Assembly: GCA_026419785.1 (NCBI GenBank)
Contig: JAODTK010003710.1
Coordinates: forward strand, 62,001 to 126,000
Direction: 5' to 3'
From: Sclerodactyla briareus
Lineage: Eukaryota > Echinodermata > Holothuroidea > Dendrochirotida > Sclerodactylidae
Length of the DNA stretch: 64,000 nt
Shown here: in pieces, positions 13,838-25,919 of the stretch
How the letters are laid out: each line of letters begins with the position of its first letter
How positions within the stretch are numbered: the stretch's first letter is position 1
The notes under the pieces: model-generated
Told to the model about the DNA's origin: nothing
The model's database searches: none
What the model saw: only the letters and a program-made list of their open reading frames with translations
Made by a program: the position numbers and the translations under genes

Positions 13838-13862
13838 GATTCCTTTGCCGTGGCAAGGAATC
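13838..13862. repeat. Hairpin closing ~915-bp unit, copy 3
   Basis: GATTCCTTTGCC - GT - GGCAAGGAATC, followed by A5. It is in the same position in the unit as the other two hairpins. Confidence 0.78.
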
Positions 13863-14438
13863 AAAAAGGTATCAAAACCAAATTTGACCCCTCGTAACGT
13901 GAGAACCGCGTGGTGCCCGATTGAAGCGGGAGTTGTTGCGGTATTCAGCACAAGCGCTTCTGCCAAATATCCATATTTACCAAAAAATTGACAGTTCGTA
14001 ATGTCTTGCCCTGTAACTCGAATTGGAAAAATAAGCACATCATTCAACATTTGACCTTTGACCTTTTGACCTCATTTTCAGGGGTAGTTTTTTGACCTGC
14101 TGATTCTAAAAAATCCACATGCCAAAATCAATACGACATCCTAACGCACTAATTTCGAATGAAAAACTTTGACCTTGATATCTTCACACACAAGGTCCAC
14201 ATGGGTCCAAATTATGGTTCATTTCGACGGAAGGCTACCTTTGAGATCCGAAAATGGCCACGAAAATTTGATTCGGCCAAAAACATGGCAAAGGTCAAAT
14301 GCGGTCAAAGGCAAACAGATGGAGGTCAACGAGTGAATCACAATGGTGCACCTCCCAACCTGGCAGACATTGGGTTCCCAAGTTATGGCTCCAAAAAAAC
14401 AGTTTTGACCACGAATTGACCTTTGATGACCCTATTTA

Positions 14439-14590
14439 CGCTGAAAATCTAATCATTCCATCTACACTTCAATCCCACATCGTATGTGTCCTAGTAAACC
14501 AAGTCCACCATAGCCACCTACGGTTCATCCGTAATCGTGCTCACGAGCCGAACAATAAATTACATAAAATAGTGCTGTAATTACCTTACT
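14439..14590 (+). repeat. Flanking repeat, right copy
   Basis: 'tacgctgaaaatctaatcat', 'tagccacctacggttcatcc' and 'cacgagccgaacaataaatt' match the copy at 3047-3186. It lies just after the ~915-bp array, so the two copies bracket the repeat island. Confidence 0.75.
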
Positions 14591-14719
14591 TAATTTGTGA
14601 CTTGCGTGCCCAAAACTCATCAGAGCTGTTGGTCACCCAACCCCGATTGCTACCCTGAAATTCGTGGCAATTGCACTTGCCGTTCGACAGATATCCTGCT
14701 CACGAGGATTAGTGTGACA

Positions 14720-14838
14720 CACACACACACAACGCACCACGCCACGCACACGCAACACCACACACACACGACCACACACATACACACACGGCCATAGTGA
14801 ACCACTAAGTCTCCTCCTGATTTCATTCAGGACGAGAC
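14720..14838. repeat. (CA)n tract followed by a 12-bp-stem hairpin
   Basis: A broken (CA)n run (14720-14790) precedes GTCTCCTCCTGA (14809-14820), a TTTCAT loop and TCAGGACGAGAC (14827-14838), then 'aataaaag'. There is one mismatch in the stem. The order (CA)n, hairpin, A-rich is the same as at the ends of family R and the ~915-bp unit. Confidence 0.7.
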
Positions 14839-17262
14839 AATAAAAGAATTGTGAGAGGCGAGGCTGGTTCTTCAAATTCACAAACTAAGAAATCTTCCAA
14901 CCTTGAGTCATGCATGGGGGTGTGTACGGGGTGGTGGGAAAGGGAGCTGTGTGACCCCACCCATAGGTACACCATTGCATTTATCAGACGCCAGGGCAAA
15001 GAAACCTGGAGAGTCCCTGTGCGTTGGCATCATACTAGACCATTTTTGAATCTAAATTCTACTTATTACCACACAAACACAAATGAGTCATCTTGTTTAC
15101 ATAATCCTACACTCACTTAAAGAAATTAAAGTTATAATTTCGGATTGAAAATGTCACATGAAATTAACATTCCCACCTTCAAAGATCTCCCCTACTGTTA
15201 TGCAGACCCATAACAATATTGAATATTCTGCTATTCTGCTCCTACTTGAATAACCCAAAGTTCCCAAAGTGAGAGAGCACCCTATCACGCCACTACTGAT
15301 ATCATCAGTCCACGACATGCAATGTAAACACACGATCAATGTGTCACTTTCGTTAATGATTAAAATTGGACTCGGCATGAGCAAAGGGTACCTTGCGGTC
15401 CCCCAGGGCATCAATGCCGCGTTGCTGTGAGACATTAATGTTCATGATAAGGTGAAGGATTCCTCACCCCCGGTACAGTGGACCGCCCGTCGCACGATGA
15501 TTCCATAAGTGAGCAGCAAGAAGGGACTACCTACCTCAATTTGATGTAGAGATTTCTGGGGTAATGCACTCTGATCAATGAGGCAGCTTTCACCATTTTT
15601 GAAGAAGAAATGGAGAAGTGCATTCAGGAGCTTTGTTCGCCGTCCGAGTCAATATTAAAACAGCTAGGAACGCCAATGGCACAGTAGCTTGCTATTTGTT
15701 TGAAAGAAATCCATCATTTCTTGAACATTTGAGTGACTTTCAAAGCATGAGTTATGCAAATTATATATATATTATATAATATTATAATTATTGCCTCCTA
15801 TACTTTGCAGGACAACTAAGCTAACTGAATTTTCACTCACTCACCACTCATAGCAGCATATGCCCGGGAGACATCAAGCCGCTTCCATCCTCCACTTCTG
15901 AGCAACCGGGCCGGACCTGACCCCCCCCCCCCCCACCCACGAGGTATCTGCAAAGCTTCACCTTCAACGAGCCAAATGGCGTGCGGGTGTCTCCAACCCA
16001 CCGAGCACTGTTATGCCAAGACACAGTGATGGAGGACAAGCCCCCCCCCCCCCTACCCCCGTAGCAAAGCAGGCTATATGCCCAGACAAATGCAGTTGAC
16101 GGACACAGATCAGGCTAAACGACCTTCACCATCCACGCCTCCTCAAAAACCCAGACATTAGACATGCAGCCCTGCCAGTGGTCGCCAAGGATGCAAGACA
16201 AAGTGTGGTAGTCGAAAGAAAAAAAAAATCCAATGCAGGGGCCGGCCCCACCTAAGTCCAACATGAGCACCATGCATCAATAAATTCAAGCAACGATAGG
16301 AAGCACACGGATTTTCAGCCAAGGGGGTGCAACCACTGGCTGGAAGTCGAGGTAGGGGGTTCATGGCAGTCGCCAAAAACACTTTGTGTGTGGAAAAACA
16401 TGTATAAGGACTTCCTAGAGGTGGGGGGGCAAGCACACAACTGCCCAATCACAACTGCCCAACCCCCCCCCCCCTCACCCTCCAGGGGCTGTACCATTGA
16501 GTCAGCAACAAGGAGTTTGGTTCTCCTGCTAAGATAATGTGACAGCCACAACGCCACTATCCGAGGACCTTATACATCCCATATACAGCCGAGGTGTCAA
16601 CTAACCTCAGGCTAGCATGAAGCAGACCACTAATGACGAACTGCCGATGTGAACAACTCTTGTGTCTCTACTCTACCTTCTCACCCAATGTTATAGGCTG
16701 AACTGACTCTTGAAACTATACTGCCCAAAGCAAGGCCGTTTCATTAATTTTTTATTTGTTTTAACTCAGGGATAGAAGAAAAGGTTGATTCGCAAGTAAC
16801 ATCAACTTCCACATTTAGCAGAGAATCATACCTTTGTGGCATTCAATAACATTATATAGTGTGGTGATATGGTTAATCTAGTATGGGAAGTGAGGAGCCT
16901 CTAATGGGAGCCAAATGTAGCCTTTGAATCTCCAGAGTTCAGGCAGCTACGAAAGCTAGACTCCAGCTACTCATTCTCCCAAATAATCTGAAAGTATTGA
17001 ATCGGAATCCTGAATAAATGAAAATAGCATCGGAGTAGCGCATTGCGTGAATGCAAACCAGTTTGAATGCACATTTGTAGGTGACTAGTGAACTAGCAAA
17101 TGTATAAACTGACATATGTTTGGAGCAGAATGCGACCTATGCGAAGATATCAGATTTTGTTAGGTATTAAATACCAAGATTCCCAGGACCCACAGGATTA
17201 TTATATTAACTGATTTCAGTCCCCACAAAAAATGAAAAACTATCAACAAAACAGGAAACCAG
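14839..17262. other. Unassigned sequence with three poly-C runs
   Basis: C-runs of 14 (15921-15934), 13 (16041-16053) and 12 (16463-16474) are present. An interrupted AT stretch lies near 15765-15790. No exon with paired splice signals was found. Confidence 0.5.
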
Positions 17263-17945
17263 AAAGCCAAAAGGCTTAGTGATTCCTTGACTCTTTCTGA
17301 CAACCTATGCCAGACTCAAGGACGAATGGGAGATTGTACCAGCTCATTGTGGGGCAACGAAGGTGACAAAATACTTTGATTAAGATAGTACACACTAATT
17401 CAAGGACTTCAGACTTTACCTCTGTGACCTCTGACCTGACCCAAAATGATAAGGTTCATGTACTCATCATGGGGAACACACGTACCAAGTATGAGCTTCA
17501 TCCATTAGGTGGGGATCGAGTTATCGGGGTCACAAGCCAAAATGGCCACAAAATTATTGACTTTTCATCAATTTTCTATTTTTGACCAAAATTCCCCCCA
17601 AACCTATACCAAAAACAATAGGGTTCCTGTACTCCCCATAAGAAAGCTACACACCAAATTTGAACCCGATCAGACAATCCTTCGGGACTTATCATTGTTC
17701 ACCAAGGTTTCAGACTTTGACCTCTGGTGACCCTCTGACCTGACCCCAAAACAATAGGGTTCATGTACTCATCATGGGGAACACACGTACCAAGTATGAG
17801 TTCATCCATCCAGGTGGGGTCAAGTTATTTGTTCACAAGCCAGGCATCACACACAACAAAACACACACACACAACACACGCACAGACACCACCCCCACAC
17901 TGGCATGACTGCATAGATTCTCTGACGTCGTCAAGCAATCAAAAA
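17263..17945 (+). mobile_element. Repeat family R, copy 1 (non-autonomous element with terminal hairpins)
   Basis: The copy starts with a small hairpin AAGCC-AAAA-GGCTT (17263-17276), followed at once by GATTCCTTGAC (17281-17291). The body carries 'tgacctctgacctgacccca', 'aacaatagggttcatgtact' and 'catggggaacacacgtacc' phrases, twice over. It ends with a (CA)n tract near 17851-17900 and a 3' hairpin at 17916-17940 whose right arm (GTCAAGCAATC) is close to the inverse of the 5' GATTCCTTGAC. No protein-coding region is seen. Other copies are at 41688, 53208 and 55423. The ends resemble those of elements that use hairpin termini, such as Helitrons, but the diagnostic Helitron end signal was not seen. 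Confidence 0.75.
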
Positions 17946-19902
17946 GCATGCAGTGACAGGCATATTGTGAACATACATGTGTCAAACATATTATTTACAG
18001 TACTACAGCACTAGTGCAAAATGTGAACGATTGCCTGTGGTCTCATTCTCTGGATGAGAATAATCACAGCTACAGCCAGGCCCTCCCAGAAGAACACACC
18101 ACACCACCCTTAAAATTCGTGGTGGTTAGCCTACCTCACACTATACAGAGTTCAACCCTAGCAACGCTTACAATCGCCGTGTGCGGTGACCGCAAGCAGC
18201 GACCATAAGCTCCTTGTGACCCCTTGCCAAATTCACTGCGGTCGATTTCCCCGACAATGACTGTATTGTTTTGAACGCATACTGGCGGAATTCACAGCAG
18301 AAGAAAAATGGGGATATCTTTTATTTCAATAGCAAAGAGGATACTTCTTTCAGTCGAGCTATTCGCCCATGCTTTTGATTTACTTACCATCACAAGACTA
18401 TGTGGGCCTTGCGAAACTTTGGAAAATTTTGAACTCGTTCAAAATTCACCGCATTGCTTGCGGTCAGTCTGGTCACTCGCAGTGGCTGAGGTGTTGCAGT
18501 GATTGCCTACACCACTGACGGTAATACAGCAACCATGAGTATGACTGTTAGCTGTCGCAACCCTTGCGGTTGGCAAATTGAGGCAGGTTTTACTCTCCTC
18601 CTGGGGCCTCTTGCTGTGCTATTATCTTCACTGATGAAATACTAATGGCAACAAACCACATTGAACATTTGTTATACAGCCCCAACCACCCAGCAGCTCA
18701 CTGGGGGGAACTCCATTTCCAAAAATCGGTCTACATCATCCACACTTTTCAACTTCCAAGAACGACTGAATGAGAGTGACATGATTGCAGAAGATTAACG
18801 ATCAAACTGTTAAACATGAAAAGTGACAGATTTTTTTTCCGGCTGTGCGCCATCTGCGAGCCGAATAAACTAATTTCCAGTGCTAGTGTTCATGCAACAT
18901 GGCCTTGCAGAGAGGTCATTCACAAGCCTTGCATCTGATTGGTCTGTTCTTCTCCAGAAGAATTGATGTGAACATGTCCCCGGCTCTGTACGGCAGCTGC
19001 GAGACTGGTTAGATCTGGTTTCAACCAACAGGTGCCAATTGCAAAGTGTGCTATGAAAGTTTCTAAAATTGTTTCGAAATTTTGATGATTTATTTTCAGA
19101 ACATAGTTGTAACCATGAAAAAGACGGGTAAATAGTAGAGATCTCTCCCAAATAGGTGTCTTCTTCATGGCACCAAACATCGTGCGATATTAAAACACGA
19201 GCACATAAGCAGAAGCCTCTCAGGACTATGTAGAAGGCTGAGAAGGAGGGATTCTAAAGCCGAATACCGACGCCAGAACTTGGAGCAAATGCTTACATCT
19301 CGGCGGCAGAATATAACTGAAGGGTTGCGTCAAGTGGGGTTGCCAGTGGCACCTTTTGTTTTCTGCCAGATTATGAGCTAGGAAATATGACTTAGGCATA
19401 GGTGTACAGGTAATGACGACCTCAGTGAATTGATAATTTCTTAGGCGTTCCGAACAATAAGGTTATCATCACCTGATAGAAACAAAATATGGTCACCTTC
19501 ATGGGGTATTTCAGTCAACTGTGTAGGGTAAAAACACAGCGCAGTACACGTAGCAAATTGTCATGCTACATGCACTTCCACATCAGGGAATTACAGAAGA
19601 CATTTTGTGCTGATAACTGATGGATTAACTCTTATTATTATTAGTTGAGTTGGTCAGTAGGCTGTTCTGTAATAGATGTTCATCTAATTATCATTGTTGA
19701 GAATCATTCCAGTGCTTTAATAGTACTGGGATTTGGACAGAAAATCATGCATCACCCTGGTAAGAATGAAATCGTCAGAGTGGAAGAGGTTCTACACACT
19801 TTGGTTCCACAAATCTACTGACACATGCATTGAAGATGTACATCTGCGTCCCAGGATTGCACAGCCGAAACCCATATAATAGGAGAAAACACTACACACT
19901 AA

Positions 19903-19904
<2 letters not shown>
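17946..19904. other. Unassigned sequence
   Basis: Overlapping minus-strand open frames at 18870-19180 are the best coding-like stretch but have no splice support. GACCGCAAGCA near 18186 has an inverted partner near 18455, too short to call an element. Confidence 0.45.

Positions 19905-19987
<83 letters not shown>
19905..19987. repeat. (TA)n microsatellite
   Basis: An almost uninterrupted alternating TA tract of about 80 bp, with two TTA breaks. Confidence 0.97.
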
Positions 19988-19992
<5 letters not shown>

Positions 19993-20154
19993 TGTGGTGC
20001 TGAATCATCCAAGACAACAATTTTTTTTTTGATTAATAACATCAGTTAGCCTGAAATATTCACTATGACCTCTGTTAGGAGAAAGAGATCACAAGTGGGA
20101 GACCTGTCCATTTATTAGGACAAGAGGTTCTAATATGATAAATATGTACAGTAG

Positions 20155-20380
20155 ATTAAATTATCGGATTAGGCAATGGCGTCTGGTGGTAAGGCTGAAA
20201 GGTTGTGGGTTCAGATCCCAGAAAAGGCACATGGGATAGGAGGATGAATCAAATCGGCTGCCAGGTATCCCGAGTAACCAGAAAAGTTCTGACGGGTCCA
20301 AACTCTTATTAATAACATGGTGCCAGTTATTCTGGCTGCAGCTGCATCCCACTCAGCTGTGAAGAGTACTTGTGTTTGCA
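20155..20380 (+). mobile_element. tRNA-derived SINE
   Basis: A polymerase III A-box-like TGGCGTCTGGT (20177-20187) is followed 31 bases later by a B-box-like GGTTCAGATCCC (20208-20219), the spacing and order of a tRNA promoter. The sequence before the B box (gctgaaaggttgtgggttca) is characteristic of tRNA-derived SINE heads. The tRNA cloverleaf is not kept, so it is not a functional tRNA gene. The right boundary is uncertain. Confidence 0.7.
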
Positions 20381-21074
20381 GGGAGGAAAGGGGGAAGGGC
20401 CAGGGGGGAGGGGGAAAGGCAAACTGCTGTTCATATTATAGGAGCAGGTTAGCTAGTAGAAGCCAGGTTAGGCGAGGGCCGTGGGTTGTCAGGATCATGA
20501 ACCTTATGCAGCTAGGCACCTGTTGCAGGGTTCCTTGCAGATGCGGGCAATCCACTTGTCCATACCAAATATAGGATTTCCATGACAAATATAGGATTGC
20601 CATGACCTTCCCATGACATCGTGCAATCATTTTCTACTGACATCTAAAAAAAAGAGCCAATGCCAAACAACATTAACAGCTGTATAAGAAAGAGTAACAA
20701 CTCACTCCATGAAAACTTTCCTTGGGCTAGTCCATGACTCCAATTTTCACTGAATTGGGAACTTCTCGGGCCTGGATTTTCTTTGATGAAATTCCAGGAC
20801 TTTTCCAGGTTCCTGACCGCGGGAAGCCTGTGTTCATAGCGAGTGCCCCAAACTTCCCTTCTCCAATAGAGGCAGGATTGCCAAAACTCACCATTCTAGA
20901 AATCTCCTGGTAGGGCAGGGCTATGGAAGTCAGGTGTGCTAAGTGGGGCTTGCCCCAGTATCGGCCGCCCCCCCCTCTCCCAGTCGCCTTCAAAATTGAT
21001 CAATCGGACCTTCTCTCCAGTGACGGTTCACTGATAGAAGTTCCTGGGGCACTCGGCTGCCATCTCATTGAGCT

Positions 21075-21770
21075 GCACAAATAGCTGGGGCCAGAAAGAA
21101 TGTACGCAGTTTACCGTAGTGGCGAGCCAAGTAGTAGGAAGTAGAGGAACGTAATCGCTGGTGACCAGGAGAGAAAAAATGGTACGCAGTGTACTTAAGG
21201 GCTTTGCTAGTAGAAGGGGTTAGGGGAACGTAATAGCTGAGTGAACCAGGAAGACTGGTACGGCAGTTTATGTAGGGCTTATGCTAGTAGAGGGTAGGGA
21301 ACTCCTAATAGCGGGTGACCAGGAGGAATGGTAAGCAGTTTACGTGTGGCGTAAGACCCCCAAGTAGTAGGAGTAGGGAACGCTAATAGATGGTGACCAG
21401 GGGAGAATGGTACGAGTTAAGTTTCACTTAGTGGCTTTTAGCTAGGAGAAGGGGTGTAGGGAACGTAATAGCTGTGACCAGAGAAATGGTAAGCAGTTAA
21501 GTTTACGTAGTGGCTTACTAGTAGAAGGGGTAGGGAACCTATAGCTGGTGACGAGGGAGAATGGTTACGCAGTTTACGGCCAGTGCATAGCCCAGTAGTA
21601 GAGTAGGGACGTAATAGCTGGGAACAGGAGAGAAGGTACGACACGTTTAATCAGTGGCGTAGCCAGTAGTAGGGGTAGGGTACCTAATAGCTGGTGACAA
21701 GAAGAATGGTATGCAGTTACGCAGTGGGATAGCCAGTAGCAGGGGTAGGGAATCTAAAAAGAGATTTTAT
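21075..21770. repeat. Minisatellite, ~76-bp unit, about 9 copies
   Basis: The unit holds 'agtggcgtagccagtagtag', 'gggtagggaacgtaatagct' and 'ggtgaccaggagagaatggt' then 'acgcagttta'. The last phrase recurs at about 21103, 21182, 21261, 21331, 21411, 21490, 21566, 21639 and 21712. Copies differ mostly by small insertions and deletions. Confidence 0.9.
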
Positions 21771-24700
21771 GGACAGTGTGGGAAACCCCAAACTCTTAAA
21801 AAAAGAAATTTGCCACCAATCCCCCTCCTTACAAACAACATGGTTTTAACAGATCTGGTGGGAACTGAAAGTGAGGGGCTATCTAACATTTCATTCTATT
21901 TTACCTGGGCTTCATTCCCATAAATTACCAAGATATGATCACCACACATGTTACACACCCCTTCTAAGCACTTTCCCAATCTTTCAAAATATTCTAAGTC
22001 CCAAATGTCTCAGGACAGGATTGTACACACTGAAACTGGAGGGCATGACACATGAAAATAAAAATTCATTTGTATTCAACAGTAGTGTGAGGATTCATGT
22101 TGAAAATCCCGGAGAACGTGCACAGACGAAGTTTGTTTTTCCCTCTTCCCCACACCTCATAAAATGTGTGATACAGATAAAGCATATAATGCAAAATGGG
22201 GGGGGGGAGTATTGGATTGCCGCATCGCACAACTTGTGACTTTCATTTCTCAGAGGATCGATACCGACCTAATTGGATGAACAGTAAATTGAGGAAATGT
22301 TCCCCACGTGGGACGGACTTCTTTCTAGGCCAGCATAGAAGGCCAATAACAGACGATAGCGCGTGCCAACAACAATTTTATGGCCGTAAGTGGATACAAC
22401 GACGGGAGGAGCTGTCTGCTTTTGTGAGAGCCGCCCTGTGTGTGTGATATCTCCATACCCCCTGTGGGCTTCGTCCAAGCAAGAGTTATAATAACGGGGA
22501 GGACCAGACCTGATCTAGAAATCTAACCACCATCGGAAATATTGTAATCTAAAATGCCTATTGTTTATACATTATTTTCAAGCTTTGTTCGTTTATTGCA
22601 GGAGAAGTCATTGCATGGCGATTGGAAGCAGCGACAGCATGCTCTGTCAGCTATATTTTTGTTTTTGTATTAAATGCTACTGGTGGAACATAGCCAATAT
22701 CCAGTGTTCAACAATTTACCCCTCAGTTGCTTGGCCCGCCTGTCCTTGGGTACCCCGCAGTTCGGCGTCTAGATTGAGCATGGCTTAATATTGCAATAGT
22801 GTAATCTGTGTATGCCTGGTGCAGTGCGCTATAAATAACTTTACACGCTTATATTTCTGGACCAAGTAGAAAGTTTGGATTTGAGTTTGGCTGTCTGTCC
22901 TAACTAAAAAACTATCCACTTTGTTTAATGAGCTCATTTCAGCTAAAAACTAAAATACACCGTCTGAAGACACCCGTGAATATGTTTTCATACTTTATGA
23001 AAAGTAATATATTAACCCATTTACATATCTTGTCCACATGTTAATTTTCTTTGAAAAAAAATCAGATTGCAGTTGTTTAATACGTTATTTTACAGTGATT
23101 CGCTACCAAAGCACATGGCATAATAGAATTTTGTACCTGTGCCAGTCCTGTGAAATGTCAACGAGCAGCACTAGTTGCTCAATCATATACCCACATGCTG
23201 TGTGCATACTGTGTTGACTGCTAGCAAACAGTTTTCTCCCATGTCCTGCAACTTTGAACGATGTATGGCATTCAAACATCGTGCATGTGCTTAGATCGCG
23301 ACCGACGTCACATTATGTTGTGGACTATATAGGGTTGCGCGGTATCACCGGTAGCGTTATAATTAGTACCGGTACTCGCAGCACGGGTAGTACTTGCAGC
23401 ACTGACGATCAAATGCACAATTACTATTACGGGTACTGGCGGAAATTACTGGTATTGGCTGCCAAATCCCGGTACTATTATTGAAATTACCAAAAACCAG
23501 TGCTGTCATACTTGTAGTTTTTGCCGAGCCCACCCGCGCTTCGACATCGCAACTATATCTGTAATCTGTTAAAATTGATTAAAATGCCCCACGTGGTGCG
23601 AACTGTGTATTTGCAGAATAATCCAGCTGATGCGGAATTGCACGGCACCCTAACGTAACATGGCAAAGCTGTATGTTGCTAGCTCACTCCCCCAATGAGG
23701 TGCACTAATTTTAAACATAGCCCTGCTCGGAAAACAAGTGGTCACGCCCTATATGCTGTCACAAGCATCAATGTGCTCCCATTCCCAATGCACTGCTACA
23801 CAACAATACCAGTTCTACGAACGACGGCAAGAAACTCTCGCACACACTTAACTTCAATAGGATGTCCCCATAGACTCTATGAGTAAGGAGTGGATTTATT
23901 TCCGACTGTCGATCAGCGATACTGCAAACTAAATGTTGCGTTAGCTACAATTATTTGAGGAACGAAGTGGGTAAATTAGACAGTTGGTTGATACAACAAT
24001 ATACAATCATACAGGGTTTAGCATTGAATTGGTGGTTTTTACGACCAATTTTAGATCGTGCCTTGCCTCGGTTTTCTTGCTAAAATAGTACAGTTACGTA
24101 CGTTAGGGCTTAATGGTAATTGCAATTAGCGAGTAGCGACCTGTTTCGTGGGGCTGGGCTTGTTACATATATAGACGTATAAATGAATGAGAGGTTGACA
24201 TGTATTTCTGCTGCGTATAGTACTACCAGATGACAGGGTCACATGCATGTGCTGTTGAATACGTAGTTGTAATGAATCTTTCAGATACAACCTATAGGAA
24301 AACCGCGCAACGCTATTATACACACTATTTTTGAACCCTGGTTGAGGAAATCTGTGCGAGAATTTCCCGCACACAATTTATTTTGCGGGATTCTGGCAGC
24401 GTATGGGGAATCTGCAATCCGCGCATTGGCGGCCTCACAGTACAGCGCTGAGATAGGCCAACTGGTATGCTGCTGTGCAGCGTCGTGGCGCAGAGGTCTC
24501 GGTGTGATTTACGATGAGGATTATGAATCATTCGAGCTCTTCGTGGACTCGATTGTGTCGATAAGATTTTAGAATTAAAAATTCGAAGGCCACATTTGAC
24601 AAATTAAAAAGTTATTTAATGGTTATTTATTTTTTACTGTGTGTGTCATGTAATTTTACAGATAATTTTACGCTATACCATTTTGAGAAGTACACGCAAT

Positions 24701-25066
24701 GGCAGGTGTTGGAAAGTGGTCACATTTGCGATGCTGATACCGGGCGGAAATGAACGCTGATGCGTCTAACAAATCGAATAGGATTCCCTCCTGTATATGT
24801 CAGTGGAGAATTGCGCAGCAATAACAATTTTTCATCTGTCAGGAATTTACTGGGAAATTTTCAGATATGATGTCATTTGAATAAAATGGAAAAGGATTGC
24901 CCAAAAATGCTATTCACTGCGGAAGTGATATAAATGCAGAGATTCTATAGACGGACAAAAAAGGAATATGCCGATCTGGTTCAAGAAGATAGAGTGATGG
25001 GTGCAACAATCGAGCCTACCAATAAAAGGAGGTAGGGATCAAGATTAAGTGGGATAAAGTTTACAG
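21771..25066. other. Mostly unassigned sequence
   Basis: Contains a degenerate ACCGGTA-rich patch (23330-23510) and a weak tRNA-like box pair near 24484-24535. A plus-strand open frame at 21871-22239 has no supporting splice sites. Confidence 0.45.
23330..23510. repeat. Degenerate GGTACCGG-type repeat patch
   Basis: 'gcgcggtatcaccggtagcg', 'taccggtactcgcagcac', 'acgggtactggcggaaatta' and 'aatcccggtactattattga' repeat a GGTA-C-GG theme with varying spacing. It may be the remains of a DNA transposon end, but no terminal repeat pair was identified. Confidence 0.4.
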
Positions 25067-25182
25067 GACAAATGACCTTCAATATAAGGAAAGGAAATAA
25101 TGAACAGATACAAGGCATGAAGAGGGACGATGTCCATCAGGCGGTGATCAGAGCAGGAGGGGCCCAGTTAAAGCGTCGGATA
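25067..25182 (+). CDS. Candidate exon resembling the C-terminal half of a PDZ domain
   Basis: A TTTACAG acceptor precedes 25067 and a strong GTATGT donor begins at 25183. Between them are two bases and 38 open codons. The middle reads NNEQIQGMKRDDVHQAVIRA, followed by GGAQLKRRI. In PDZ domains the stretch after the GD turn typically reads I-x-x-V/I-N-x-x-x-I/L-x-G-M/L, then a helix with a pattern like xDAVxAIxxAG, then a final strand. The GM, the DDVHQAV helix, the AGG turn and the last strand fit well. The part before NNEQ does not match the usual spacing, so either a local error exists or the similarity is partial. The exon enters in phase 1 and leaves in phase 0, agreeing with the candidate exon at 31403. 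The upstream half of the domain was not found nearby. Confidence 0.35.
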
Positions 25183-25433
25183 GTATGTACTCCAAGTAGT
25201 AATAATCGATTAAGCCTACCATGATCCTAACAAGAAACATAGTCAATACTACTGATAACGTCAGCCAATCGTTGAATTTCCGTAAGTGTCCCAAAGTCTA
25301 ATGATCCATCGACTAATGAATGTTATATTGTGTGAATGTGGCTTATTGATCGATATGTAGAGAATGACAGAAAAAACAAAAAAACATACGTTCCATCAGA
25401 CCGACTGATCCTCATAGTCGAATTTCGCATTAC

Positions 25434-25567
25434 CTGGGTCAACATCTATCGAATAATGCGGAAAAGCCATCGGGCAACTGGTATCGATGATATTGCGATA
25501 TCTCGGACGCTTTCTTTGAGCTGCCGGACATGTCCTCATCAATGATAATGGGGGTGTACACATCTCA
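25434..25567 (-). CDS. Candidate minus-strand exon with strong splice sites
   Basis: On the minus strand an acceptor (gttagtgttctacag) precedes 25567 and a very good donor (CCCAG/GTAATG) follows 25434. One base, 44 codons and one base are open. The peptide includes CPAAQRKRPRYRNIIDTSCP and a tail of the form PHYSIDVDP. It enters in phase 2 and leaves in phase 1, so it cannot directly follow the phase-0 exon at 27151-27024; another exon would be needed between them. A second frame in the same interval is also open for about 40 codons (IDEDMSGSSKKASEISQYHR type) but hits a stop just before the donor. No family is recognised. The exon lies about 250 bp from the plus-strand PDZ-like exon, so the strand of this locus is unsettled. 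Confidence 0.28.
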
Positions 25568-25919
25568 CTGTAGAACACTAACGGCCAGTAACGGTGGTTT
25601 GAACTTCAACTGATTGTAAACATTAATACAGGGATTACCAATCAAACACAACGCAGTGAAGAGACTTAGCCTTCAGGTCTAGATAAGGGGGGGAAGGCGC
25701 GGGCCCGTTGGATCCTATGGGACCACTGCCGCAGGGTTTAATAATCAATCATCGGCTTGGGGTCAGTGACACCTCATAATGACACATCCGACCATCAACA
25801 ACATAACAGTGATTATAGGGGGAAACCAAAGTCTGCATGTTCTCGAAATAATTACCAAAAGGTGCGAACAGAAATTTCTGACGTCAGTTTGCAATTGTTT
25901 CTGAATACTGGAGTAATTA

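Larger units (their letters stand above)
10896..14438. repeat. Tandem array, ~915-bp unit, about 3.7 copies
   Basis: 'ggtatcaaaaccaacctttg' (or a variant) recurs near 11118, 12029, 12965 and 13866. Each unit contains a 'cgtaacttgagaaccgcgtg' line, 'attcagcacacagcgctctg', 'ttgacctttgaccttttgac', 'ccatgacaaatcactatgaa', 'ggccaacaaaacagtttttg' and 'cattgaccttggtgaccttt'. Each closes with a (CA)n tract and a hairpin. Copies differ by many indels. No conserved frame is seen, so the open frames inside are not treated as genes. Confidence 0.88.

Noticed and set aside
18186-18465. Inverted GACCGCAAGCA pair
   Set aside because: Eleven bases at 260-bp distance without further arm similarity is too weak to call an element.
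18870-19180. Two overlapping minus-strand frames of about 90 residues
   Set aside because: Sequence looks partly coding, but there is no paired acceptor and donor and no recognisable motif.
24484-24550. tRNA-like A and B boxes ('tggcgcagaggtc' and 'attcgagctc')
   Set aside because: Spacing is acceptable but no acceptor stem or T-arm pairing can be formed, so neither a tRNA nor a SINE is supported.
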